A stretch of 64,000 bases of DNA from Beroe forskalii. Taxonomy: Eukaryota; Ctenophora; Nuda; Beroida; Beroidae. The DNA is taken from NCBI GenBank assembly GCA_011033025.1, contig WFMF01000087.1:1-64000 (forward strand). Reading direction: 5' to 3'. Of this stretch, positions 1 through 10,836 are shown piece by piece (position 1 is the first letter of the stretch; each line of letters starts with the position of its first letter). A model generated the notes under the pieces. That model did no database searches, was not told the DNA's origin, and worked only from the letters and a program-made list of their open reading frames with translations. Both the position numbers and the translations under genes were made by a program.

Positions 1-660
1 AAAAACCCCGGGAAATATTTTTTTCGAAAAAAATTATAATTTTTCGTAATATTAAATATTAAATAAAGCCTCCCCGGGGAAAAAAAGGGGGAAAGGGGTT
101 GGGGGGTAAAATTTCTATTTTTTTTTTTCCCTTTTAAACCCAAAATAAATCTTTGGAAAAAGAAATGTAAAAAACCAAAAAATTTTTTCCCCCATGCCTA
201 ACAAAAATTTTTTTTTTAAAAATAAAATTTAAGTCAAATGTTTTTTATTTTTTATGGTAAAAAATAAATTTCCATTCATAATTAAAATTAAAATTTTTTT
301 AAAAAGTTTTGTATTAAATAAGTTATTGGTCCTTGGAATTTTATGGTTTGAAATGGTTGGTGAATTTAAATATTTTATTCTTTTTAAAAAAGGTAGGCTT
401 ATCCTTAAAAAATTAAAAATAAAAAAAATTTAGGCAAGAAGATGAAATTATTTAAAATAATGTTTACCGGATTTTTTGGCAAATTTTAAATGAAAAAATT
501 TAATTTAAATTAAAAATTTGAACATGGAAAGGGGGGAATTGATTTCATTTTCTTTATTTGAGTTTTATTGGAAAAAAAAGGTTAAGTTAATTTTAAATTT
601 TAAGTTAATTTTTTTAATATTGAAAACCCTCGCCATGGGTTTTTTTTAAATTAAAAATAA
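1..660. other. AT-rich, homopolymer-laden low-quality stretch
   Basis: The stretch is made of runs of A, T, G and C of 4 to 10 bases with almost no normal-complexity sequence between them. No gene, RNA or recognisable repeat could be read. The texture matches the second suspect region at about 23.2-25.8 kb and changes to ordinary complexity after about 660. I read it as under-corrected long-read consensus rather than biology. Confidence 0.6.
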
Positions 661-1024
661 TGCAGTTTTACTATATTATGAAGTAATTTAATGGTTCCAT
701 ATGTGTGATGAAAATTTGTAAAGTCCGGGATTTGCCAAATTCAATCGGAAGGGAGTAGGGTGAGGGATAAAAATTTATATAAAGAACTATCAGTATAACC
801 CGGACAATAAAATAGATTTTTTTATTGAAGGGGAATTTTAAATATATATATTCAAAAAAAGTGAATTTGAAGCTCTTTACGGCATACATCCACCAGTCCG
901 AGTACTTATTTTCTTTTGTTTGAGTCCCCGCTGTTTAATATGATTACAAGGTAAAATTTACACCCATATGACATCACAATACAAGAATACAGAGTTCAGG
1001 TGAAACTTGTGATGTGTGTATTCT

Positions 1025-1220
1025 AGGTATAATGTACATTGCCCGCTATGGATAATGCGTTGTAAAGTTTAATGCAGCTGCATACGATTATGTATAGTGT
1101 ACAAAGTACATGAAGCAATGCACACTGTACAGAGTGCATGAAACTATGCATCATGTACATTGTACAGTCTACACGATGGATCATGCAATGCACAATGTAC
1201 ACAGTACACATTACACTCTC
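1025..1220. repeat. GTACA/TGCA-rich self-complementary tract
   Basis: The tract repeats short palindromic words (TGTACA, GTACAC, TGCAT) on both strands, so short open frames on either strand are made of M, Y, H, C and T only. It lies immediately upstream of the receptor's first coding exon. No gene is supported in it. Confidence 0.5.
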
Positions 1221-1236
1221 CTTATCATCAGATCCC

Positions 1237-3204
1237 ATGTACTGTTTGAACGAGACACTCTATCTGGAGGAAACAGCACACGGAGGCTGGAACATTTCAG
1301 AGTTGAGTAAAGACAATGCCTTCTGTGAGGCAAGCTTCAAGTTTATCAGAATGGTGTCCATACCGCTGGGACTGGCTATCATCATCATCAATATACTAGC
1401 TTTCAGAGCCATATGTGAGTTGCTTAAAGGGTTTTACTGAGAGGTTTTGTAACTGGCAAAAATTGCAAACCGCGATATTATGCACCGAGCGCGAAGCGCG
1501 AGGGCATAATAACACATTAAGACCGAGGCCGAAGGCCGAGGTTTTAATGGAAGGTTTGCAGTTTTGCGAGTTACAAAACAGAATATGCAACGACAATGCA
1601 TGTCTTGTAGGTATATATTTCGTAATTATGTGTAATTCAAGCAAAATTATATGGGAATATGTAGTGTTATTGGCTTGTCTAGTATTTAAGCTATTGTAAT
1701 AAGAGCAGCTAAACAGAATGGGTATAAAGGAGGGACTGGCTATAATCATCATCAGATACTAGCTGCATATATGTGAGTGGTTAAGGGTGTTACTGTATCT
1801 TGTGTATAGTAAAGTACTGATAAGTGTTTCATAGGTTCATGTTTTGATTTGAGTCATAGTGTGCCATTATGTGTTGTATATGACAATACTACATAGAATG
1901 AAATGAACAGTTTCATAAATCACATGTCATCTAAAGATGCCCCCGATATAATTAATTGCAGAAGCAAGGAGTGTGAAATACTATTATCATGTACAATACA
2001 CTCCACAAACAGCTCCACACTCCGTATATCTCATGTGGTAGCATGTGTTTGTGTCCAGTGTTTAATACAAAAGTATACAGTGTATCGTTAACTCGAAAAA
2101 AGGGCATGTATTGTATATTCTCACTATATAATTCCATCCATCAACTACACTAAACCATTTTTGATTATCGTTTATTACTTCATCTTTTGGTCAAATTGAT
2201 CTATACCTTGGCAACAAAGCTTTGAATTGTGAGATATTTCAAAGGTTTCAGCCGTTAGAGACGGTTCAATTTTACAATTAAGTCCTTTTTTCAGGTAACG
2301 TGGTAAGGCAACACGCATTTGGCGGAAACGCTGTCACACTCAAAGGGATATCTTGCTTTGACGTGGGCAATGGCATATTCCTCCTCATTTACTACATCGA
2401 GTCTGCTGTAGGAGTCTTCATGAAAGGTTAGCTGATTGAAGGATTTGGAGAATATGTTTTTCTTGAACAATGAAACAACAATGTACATTAAATTCTGTTC
2501 CAATACTTGTAGAGATCCAGTTCACAAGATCACTACACCATTTCCCAGGTAACATCACCATGTGGCACGCCATAGTCTGGCTGTCCTGGTTCTGCATCTA
2601 CACGTCCTGCCTGCTGCGCCTGTACCTGTGCTGTCAGCGTCTCTACAGCTACTCCCTCCTCCTCTACACGGGCACCAACACCCACCTCATCCCCGGCTCA
2701 GAACTCAAGTCCCTGCTCATATGCGGGGCACTTGTTATCCTCGCTAACATCGAGCTGGTGACAGTTATCGTAACCAAGAAATACACGGAGGCCTTCAAGA
2801 AAGCCACCAACATGTACACGATTCCCTTTCTCTTTGTGCAGGACGCTGCCCTGATCCTCGTGTGTGTCTTCTCCATCCTGGTTCTCGTGTTTTCCAGGCT
2901 CCGTGCCTACGACAACAGGATCTGGAGGGCTGTAGTCACACTGGCTCTCATCTCAACCTCGTCTGTTCTCACTAACTTGGTTACCTTCTACGGGGATGCC
3001 ATGTGTTTTGTGGTCAAGCCGGCACCTGATTTCTGGTACTGGTTCGATGAGCAACCGAAACCGGAGTGCTTCATTCCATTTGCTAAAACTATGACCTACT
3101 TTGACTCCCTCTTCTTCCCTGTCATCCTGTTTGTCAGTGATTTGAATATGAGAAGTGCTCTACTTGACATCTGCTGTGGGGCTAGGACCGATTACATTAA
3201 TTGA
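1237..3204 (+). CDS. Seven-transmembrane receptor (GPCR-like), three exons
   Basis: Three exons join in frame to a 321-residue protein: 1237-1414, 2295-2426 and 2549-3204 (TGA). Both junctions are phase 1 with GT/AG ends (GTGAGT donor; TTTTTTCAG and TTTCCCAG acceptors). The N-terminus has two N-glycosylation sequons (NET, NIS). Hydrophobic segments lie near residues 38-58, 79-100, 109-131, 157-180, 196-222, 233-257 and 283-305, which fits 7TM topology. The DRY position reads LRLY and the NPxxY region reads FPVILF, so this is a divergent rhodopsin-like receptor or another 7TM family; the ligand cannot be inferred. The start was set at the first Met after a candidate acceptor at 1230-1231, so an upstream exon is possible. 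It lies downstream of the last visible MON2 exon, on the opposite strand. Confidence 0.7.
1445..1579. mobile_element. Foldback element N1 in receptor intron 1
   Basis: Outer arms form an imperfect inverted repeat (TTTTGTAACTGGCAAAA at the left, its near-complement at the right). Inside are two hairpins: one with ATTATGC/GCATAAT arms (1477-1510) and one with CATTAA/TTAATG arms (1515-1549). Their tips are at 1485-1503 and 1523-1541 and read CC-GA-GCGC-GAA-GCGC-GA-GG and CC-GA-GGCC-GAA-GGCC-GA-GG. The second tip recurs exactly in N2 (31383-31401), although the outer arms differ. It carries no coding capacity, so it is a non-autonomous foldback element. Confidence 0.65.
1732..1795 (+). repeat. 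Decayed duplicate of receptor exon 1 end and donor site
   Basis: This segment is a diverged copy of 1371-1436, the end of receptor exon 1 plus the start of intron 1. It includes GGACTGGCTAT, the ATCATCATCA run, ATACTAGCT and a second GTGAGT donor-like site. Element N1 lies between the two copies. It is probably a non-functional exon relic, because the reading frame is not kept. Confidence 0.55.
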
Positions 3205-3528
3205 AAATGGTAACATAGTTACATTTCAGCTGCCAAAAACACGTCGTGTGATTGTGAAGACATGCGACAAAGCTAGGTCACTTAATTTTAGGCAAGGTTT
3301 TTGAATTGTTCATACTCATTCGCTTCGTTAAATAGTTGCTGTCTGCAGATTTTTGTATTCGAAAAGTTGAAGGTCAGTGGTAACCAGGATCAACTGTTTG
3401 GGTTTGGTTGGGTTTGATATATTTCCATAAATTACAGGAGAATGATCATTTAGTGATCACATGTGACAGAAATTAATGAACTTGTATCTGAAATATACCA
3501 TTAATTATAATATAAATATAAGTTGCAC

Positions 3529-5440
3529 CTGGAAAAGCAGGTAGGCATCTGTTGCACAAACACCCATTATCTCTGCTTCCTTCGTCTCTTCATCGACAGC
3601 TGAAACAAACATGTCAATACAAGTAATAAATTTCATCCCAGTTATAATTGCACACTAAAATACTAGATATAACGAACAATAGATTCACACTTTCTACCAG
3701 CCACGTGATCTACCTGGATTGCTGGTCTCCTGAACGACCCTATCAAAGACAACAGCAACAAGTTGTCGGAGCGTGGCAGCGGCAGTGTTACCAATTGTAC
3801 ACTCAGGGTGGGAGTGAAGCTGGAAACAAATCACTATTGCCTGGAGGAAATTGCAGTTTTAGATAGCATAGGTATCAAGAATCAATAGTATTTACGGTGT
3901 CATTAAAAATTATATTCAGTAATCATGAAAAGGTAAGATTTTGAAAACGTTTATTAACTGGGAATAATGAGATATGCAGTTTTTCTTAAATGACTGCCAG
4001 CAGATTTTATGAAATAAATGTATTGTGTATAGTCCCAAATTACATTGTTGTAATACACACTGCCTGTACAAATGTACTAATTCTAATTGTTGAAATAATC
4101 AATGTTAGAATGTAAGGAAATGTTAACAAAAGGTTCTTAATCAAGTTTCTTGTTTTACTTCTATGATTTCTTTACACCTTCCTCTACAGTACTCCTGGTA
4201 GCAACTAAAAAACCACTGATCTGGGTTACCTGAGCAAGAGTCTCCCCATGGAGAAGGTTAGTTGAGGTCAGGAGCAGTAAGATAGTTTGAAGGATTCTAA
4301 GTAGTTCAGTTTCCTGCTTATACATGTCGCCTGTGTGATATGTGAGTATATGCTTGTAAAATTTTCAATAATTGCAGACCAAAAAATCAGGTCCCTGAAT
4401 CTAATTTCAAATGATTGATTTTAATCGTCTACTTATAGCTCAAAAGTATGCAAAATTGTACCACAAATTCGGTTGGACTCACTCAATGTTTTGATGATTA
4501 TTGTCACAGATGTATCAGGAACAGCATCGTGTGAAATGAGCTTCTGAATACAAGAGATGCTTATCAGGATTAACTTAGGATTCCTTGTTTCACAACCAAG
4601 GATAAAGGGTTGAATCACATCATCTGATCTTGCTATCACTGAAACAGTGATGTTGAAAATTATGTCACATCCCAACAACTGGTTAAGTGGTAGTGGTACC
4701 ATTACAAATGTTCATAAGATTCCAAATAATTGTTAATTAAGGTGAAAAAACTGAAATGAAAAAACTTCTTTGCATAGAACAAGTAGCAAAATTTTTGAAT
4801 TATGAAACTAGGAAGATTAGATTATGACCATAAGTTTTGTCATTGACTGTACAAAGACGACTGTATTTGTATCCCAAAGGGGCCATCCATAGAGGACATC
4901 TGCAATGACGGGGGAGGGGGCGTCTGGCCAATACAGACGTTTGCGGACATAGGTGGAGACTGGAGGGGGTGTTTGGCCAAATGTGGATGTCTCTAGTTTT
5001 TGATTATAGAAATTTTGGCCGAGTTTATGGTTATTTCACTAGAAAATCGTTAAACTTTGGGCCAAAAAATGATGACCCAAAAGATTATCAAGAAAAATGC
5101 AGATGGAGGGAGGGGTTTCTGAAATGCCAACATTTGCAGACAAGGGGGAGGAAGCTGGAAGGGGTCTATAATCGTCAAAATTTTGCAGCCATCCTTTATG
5201 GATGGCCCAAAAGAAGAAAGAAGACATCACTGATTTGACTTTTAGCTTTTTAGATACAGATAAATCAAAATACTGACCTTCATTTATATGCTTATCATTG
5301 GCTGCACTCAAACTCCTCAATTTTAATATTGCCCGCTCTGCTGCATCCTTCACAGCAGGGTGCTTGCGCTTAGCTTCAGAAGATACACTGCGAAGATCAG
5401 TCTGTAGAGTATCAACCAAGCTTTTCCATTTACCAATCAT
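3529..5440 (-). CDS. MON2: MON2 homologue, N-terminal exons only (partial)
   Basis: Five exons join in frame on the minus strand: 5278-5440, 4483-4638, 4230-4330, 3714-3840 and 3529-3599. They give 206 residues with no stop. The product matches the start of MON2, a large relative of Arf guanine-exchange factors that acts at the Golgi/endosome in trafficking. The start follows the family pattern (DLRSVSSEAKRKHPAVKDAAE), and the following blocks VIQPFILGCETRNPK, ELLRILQTILLLLTS, NTAAATLRQLVAVVFDRVVQ and CATDAYLLFQ come in the family order within the DCB region. Family members are around 1,700 residues, so most of the gene is missing. I found no further exon between 3529 and 1, where the opposite-strand receptor lies. 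Either the gene continues beyond the window with the receptor in an intron, or this is a truncated copy. Confidence 0.85.
4880..5208. mobile_element. MITE M1 with GGGCCATCCAT termini, in MON2 intron 1
   Basis: The left end reads GGGCCATCCATAGAGG and the right end is its near-complement (TTTATGGATGGCCC). The interior is G-rich (GGGGGAGGGGG) with repeated 'gcggacat'-type words and has no coding sequence. A second copy with the same termini and interior lies at 48170-48563. The pair supports a non-autonomous terminal-inverted-repeat DNA transposon. Confidence 0.7.
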
Positions 5441-5815
5441 GACATATTATCACCAAGTATCTAGAGAAACAAATTTTAGAGAAACAAATTATTTTCTAAC
5501 AACATTAACAATACATGTTTGATTTGATTGATCATTGATGCAGTGAAACAAACAATTTTCAATAAAGGAATCTAACTCACGCACTATAAAACCACTATTC
5601 TACTGACAGTTTCAAGATCATAAAGATCTCTTCTTCAAAACTCCACATAGTGTAACACAACATTCTCAATTTTGATTGTAATTAGTAGAGTTGTTAAGTT
5701 TAACAATAAAAATAAAAATATAATATTTTTTTTTTAATTCAAACATGTTTTAACCCTGATTTTCAGGAGAAGCATCTCTCAAGATGAAGTATTGATCAGA
5801 TGATGCCATCTGATT
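5441..5815. other. Intergenic, upstream of MON2
   Basis: This is AT-rich unique-looking sequence just upstream of the MON2 start codon, where its promoter should lie. I could identify no TATA box, initiator or other motif with confidence. Confidence 0.4.
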
Positions 5816-5816
5816 T

Positions 5817-6716
5817 GAGCTTTAGTCAGCATTGGGAAACCCCCTAAATCAACGTCAGCCTTTTGCCCCCACCCCAGCACCTCTCTGAGCTTTTGTCAGT
5901 ATCGGGAGACCCACCTTCAACGGCAGCCTTTTGCCCTCAACCCAGCACCCCTCTGAGCTTTTGTTAGCATTGGGAAACCCCCTAAATCAACGTCAGCCTT
6001 TTGCCCCCACCCCAGCACATCTGAGCTTTCGTCAGCATTGGGAGACCCCCCTTCAACGTCAGCCTTGCCCTCACCCCAACACCTCTCTGAGCTTTTGTCA
6101 GCATTGGGAGACCCCTTCAACGGCAGCCTTTGCCCCTCACCCCAACACCTCTGAGCTTTTGTCAGCATTGGGAGACCCACCTTCAACGGCAGCCATTTGC
6201 CCTCACCCCAACACCTCTCTGAGCTTTTGTCAGCATTGGGAGACCCCCTTCAACGTCAGCCTTTGCCTCACCCCAGCACCTCTCTGAGCTTTTGTCAGTA
6301 TTGGGAGACCCCTTCAACGGCAGCCTTTGCCCTCAACCCAGCACCTCTGAGCTTTTGTCAGCATTGGGAGACCCCCTTCAACGTCAGCCTTTTGCCTCAA
6401 CCCAGCACCTCTGAGCTTTTTGTCAGCATTGGGAGACCCCCCTTCAACGTCAGCATTGTGCCGTTGCCCCAGCACCTCTGAGCTTTTGTCATCATTGGGA
6501 GACCCCCCTTCAACGTCAGCATTGTGCCCCCCACCCCAGCCCCTTTGTCAGCATTGGGAGACACTTCTCTGAGCTTTTGTCGCCATTGGGAGACCCCCTT
6601 CAACGGCAACCTTTTGCCCTCAACCCAGCATCTCTATAATAGTAAAATGAGCTTCTGTCATCATCGGGAAGGAAGTTCAACGGCCATTTTTTGCCTTACC
6701 CCAGCACCTCTTTCCT
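5817..6716. repeat. Minisatellite, ~60-65 bp unit, about 14 copies
   Basis: The unit runs through GAGCTTTTGTCAGCATTGGG, AGACCCCC, TTCAACG(T/G)CAGCC and CCCCAGCACCTCT. Units vary by small indels, so neighbouring copies fall in different frames. The open frames inside it are repeat artefacts rather than a gene. Confidence 0.85.
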
Positions 6717-7504
6717 TTAGCTCTGAGAAGGAAGTATAAACATTCCCACAAGATTATTATGTCAGCTTGCCCCAACAGCCTCGATCAAATTGATACAATC
6801 AGGGCTTGTGTAATTCTTCATAATTGACTGCTCCCTCGATGTTTATAGAAGCTTTCATTCGATTAATTGACAGCTGCATTGCCTTTATTATTTAATTAGT
6901 CTATAATAGATGGTACGGCGGCTTATTATGATTTAAGTTTGTCAATTTATAATATAATCCAAAAGCCCTGACTACTTCAGCACCTTTTTATAAGAGTTGA
7001 AGCTTCTAAATGTTGAAAAATTATTTGGGATCTTAATGCCTAGGTACGTATAATGATTAAAACAAATTGTGAAATAAATTCTGTTTTTTAGCCATTTTGA
7101 AGCCCCAAGGGCGTTTTTCAAAGTATATATCGAGTATTAATGTCTACCTACACTCAACAGTAATGGATTGCTTTCACTGGGAACGACAAATTCATGCTTT
7201 CATGGTAACTCAATTAAGGACTCTAATTTATAATCAATGGGGTGGTCGATTCAATAATTGCGGGATTGGGACAACTATCACAGGTTGAAACGGCGTTTTT
7301 GGGCTAGAACCGTTTCGAAATATCTTACCAAATCTGCCCCGATTGAAGTTTAAATACTGGTGAGCATCCGCTTTAACTTTATCCTTATACAAAGCAAAAA
7401 GTAGCTATCACTTTTGGTGGGTTATTTCCTTGTTTCCATGGCAACGCGCCAAGTAATACCCTTTTCTCATTAAAAATGTTTAGCGCCAAACAGTTACGGT
7501 AGAT
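6717..7504. other. Non-coding, AT-rich
   Basis: No gene or RNA was recognised. The only open frames are short and show no family resemblance. Confidence 0.4.
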
Positions 7505-8862
7505 GAATCCCCAAATTACTGGCACATGTGCCAAAATAGGATCGTGCGTTTAAGGGTCATTTTACCCAGTAAGATAGTTTTAAATGTTCAGATAGCATGA
7601 AACAATGTCATTAAACATTGTAGGAACCATTTTGTGGCCAATTTAGAACAAATGGTGACTTAGTGACACCAAAATGACACCGTGACACCAATTTCAAAAA
7701 GGCTCCAAATTTGTTCGGAATCACATTTAAACTGTTCAGATAGTCAAAGTAAGTCATTATAACATTATTCTGATTCAAAGTAATCGGTTTAGTCGACCAA
7801 AATTTCGATCCTGACATAGCTTGAAAATGCAGTGTCACAAGGCCTCAATGGCAAAAATGTTTAAAACAGACATCTCCGTGAGTTTGGCTGAATTGTGATT
7901 GATATCTTCTAGTTATGACCCAGCTGAAATGCCTGCAAATTTTGGTGCGTCTATCTAGTCCAGAAGTCGAGATATGTATTGCCACCATTTTCAATTTAAT
8001 CAAAGAGTATCCCCCAAATTACTGGCACATGTGCCAAAATGTGCTAGAATGAGAAACCAAATTTTCGGGTTTTTCAACTTGTTTTGATGGTTCTAAATGG
8101 TCAGATAGGATGGTACAAGGTCAATAGAAATTGTTTAAACCATTTCGCGGTCGATTTTCAAGAAATGGTGACACGGTGACATTTTGGTGTCACCGTGTCA
8201 CCATTTCTTGAAAATCGGCGTTGATTCAAACAATGTATTGACCATTGTACTAAATATCTGACCATTTAGTCCCTATCAGAACAATTTGAAAACCCGAAAA
8301 GCATGACTAAAATTTCACATTTTGGCAATTTCCAAAATTTGGGGATGTCGAAAACTCAATTGGCAGGTCTAATATTTTCTATGGACAAGATAGACGCACC
8401 AAATTTTGCAGGCATCTCAGTTGGATCATAACTAGACGATATCAATCATATTCAGGCCAAACTCACGGTTTTGGTCGGTTTTGATACATTTTTTCCATTG
8501 AGAATAAAATGACAATGCATTTTCAAAACAGCAAGTTTTACTTTTTTAACATAAAACGACTAAAACGATAACTTTAATCAGAATGATGTTTTAGTGAAAA
8601 TGGCTCGACTATCAGAACGGTTTTTCGATTCCCAAAATAAAATTGCATATTTTTCCAAATTGGTACATGTCGATATTTGATACCTGTCACCATTTCTTGA
8701 AAATCGACCGCGAAATGATTCAAACAAATTCTAGTTACCTTATTCCATCCTATCTGACCATTGAAACAGTCCAATGAACCTCTACACTCGCTATTTTAGT
8801 TCGGCACATTTTTGGCACGTTTTTGGCACATGCCAGTGATTTGCCAGTAATTTGGGGGATTC
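7505..8862. mobile_element. ~1.36 kb foldback (palindromic) element
   Basis: The ends are inverted copies (GAATCCCCAAATTACTGGCA at the left, its complement at the right). Interior blocks also mirror each other: about 7875-7962 against 8382-8468 (ATAGACGCACCAAATTTTGC and its complement). The centre is a perfect hairpin around 8160-8215 built on GGTGACACGGTGACA. The terminal CCCCAAATTACTGGCACATG block is repeated internally near 8010. No transposase is visible. Confidence 0.75.
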
Positions 8863-9384
8863 ATGAACTCAACAGTTATGCATATATCGACGCGTGACAG
8901 AGTTGTCCCTATTTGAAAATTTAAGAAATCGAGTGAGCTACGGGCAAGTTCACATTGTCAAATTTTCCTAAATTGTGTTGAGACGAAAACTTAATTCCAT
9001 CATTTTCTAGCAAGGGCATAGCCCGACGTACCATGTTTAACGTAACACAGAAGTATAGCATTTTGAGCATATTCCTAGTACTGCCTAATTTTCTCGAATT
9101 TTTTCAGGGACATAAATTCTATCAATTCATGTCAGAAAACACTAAAACAGCAAGTTTTACTTTTTTAACATCAAACGTAATGAAACACACACGAAAATGA
9201 TTCAGTTAAGATCGGCTGGAGAGCCACGTTTTTGATTCATTCGAGTCAAACGCAGATTTCTAGGTAGGTACTATCTTATTACTCAGTCTCAAATAGACAG
9301 GAGGGACGATTGCAGTTTCTTGTGAGGCCTGACATGGCAATGTTGGGCCTATGGACTTAACATCACCGTCAAAATGTTGGTACA
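8863..9384. other. Non-coding; partial duplicate of the flank of the palindrome
   Basis: The word AAACAGCAAGTTTTACTTTT at about 8526 recurs at about 9149, so part of the palindrome's interior is copied outside it. Otherwise I see nothing in this stretch. Confidence 0.4.
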
Positions 9385-10506
9385 CGCCCTAACCATCCTG
9401 GCCAACTCATATTTCAAATTCAAATATCTCCAAAATAGCAAAATATGAGGGGTGACCCCCCCCCCCCCCCCCTATCACCCTCCCAGTTGAGACATTATGA
9501 AATTTTGGAAATTTTACATAGAAAACGAATCGAAATTGAAACCATCCGATTGTCTCAAACCATCCGATTCCTAGGTAAAAGTGTCACAAGAGTTGTGAAT
9601 TTTGTCCAATGGATCCATCATGTCCAATGGACATGTCCAATGGACATGTCCAATGAAAATGCGTCCATTGGACATCCAATGGACATCCATTGAACATGAT
9701 ATCCATCGGTAAAATTGTCCAATGGTGTTCAATGGATCCATTTTTGATGTTCAATGGACATGTTCAATGGATCCAATGGATGTTCAATGGATCCATCTGA
9801 GTGGATCCAATGGACACAATAACCAAACATGGTTTGGTAGATGGACATCAGTCTGGTATTTTTGTCCATTGGATCCATTGTGTCCATTGGATCCAATGGA
9901 TCCATGGTGTCCACTGCACACCATTGAACATGTCCATTGGATCCATTGCACATTGTGTCCATTGGATCCATTTTGTCCAAAAGATCCATTGTGTCCAATA
10001 GACACAATGGATCCATTGGATCCAATGGAAACAGTGTGCAATGGATCCAATGGACATATCCAATGGTGTTCAATGGACACAATGGACACAATGGATCCAA
10101 TGGACACAATGGATCCAATGGACACAATGGATCCATTGAACAAAAATACCCGACTGATGTCCATCTACCAAACCATGTTTGGTGATTGTGTCCATTGGAT
10201 CCACTCAGATGGATCCATTGAACATCCATTGGATCCATTGAACATCAAAAATGGATCCAATGGATCCAACTGATCCATTGAACACCATTGGACAATTTTA
10301 CCGATGGACATCATGTTCAATGGATGTCCATTGGATGTCCAATGGACGTCCATTGGACATATCCATTGGACATGATGGATCCAATGGACAAAATTCACAA
10401 CTCTTGTGACACTTTTTCCGATTCATATTTACCTCTTCCCCCTCTTATTTGAAACTCCACTTTTTTAAATTACGAATCCAATACTCCAATACGTGGAAAG
10501 AAACCC
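9385..10506. mobile_element. Element W copy 1 with an ~840-bp GGATCC/CCAATGG palindrome
   Basis: A flank with a 16-C run (GGGGTGACCCC...) leads into a palindrome at about 9578-10417. Its arms start GTGTCACAAGAGTTGTGAA and end with the complement. The body is built almost entirely from two self-complementary words, GGATCC and CCAATGG, joined by ACA/TGT spacers, with the symmetry centre near 9995. Frames on both strands therefore translate to the same MDPMD/WIHWI-type peptides, which is an artefact. A shorter, degraded copy lies at 15640-16445. Confidence 0.75.
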
Positions 10507-10836
10507 CCTCGGTTTTTTAATAACTATGTCCATATTACGAGCTGGTGTCAATTTGAGTTGGTTGGTCATTTCTAAGTTTGCTTCCACGTTTTGAAAACTT
10601 CACAGACAATTTTGCATATGAACAGAATCTGAATTAAGTTAAGGAGTCAAATCTTGGGTAATAATTATAATAATTAAATTATTACGTTAATTTAGTTGTA
10701 CAAGAAATGCTTTTGTTCTATTTGTAGGTACCTACTTTACGCGATGGGTTTGATCGTATTATTAGGGGAGGGAACTGCAGCTGCCCCACCCCGGCTATCA
10801 GCACTGATACTGTCCTATATGAGTATATGGATCCAT

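Noticed and set aside
1445-1579. T-shaped palindrome as a viral (parvovirus-like) terminal repeat
   Set aside because: Only the hairpin geometry is shared; there is no Rep or capsid coding sequence anywhere in the window.
5917-6609. Open frames of 70-118 codons on both strands
   Set aside because: They follow minisatellite units whose indels switch frame from copy to copy; no frame is maintained.
9722-10398. Overlapping open frames of up to 183 codons on both strands with MDPMD/WIHWI repeats
   Set aside because: They arise because the GGATCC/CCAATGG palindrome lacks stop codons on both strands; the same peptides appear in all frames.
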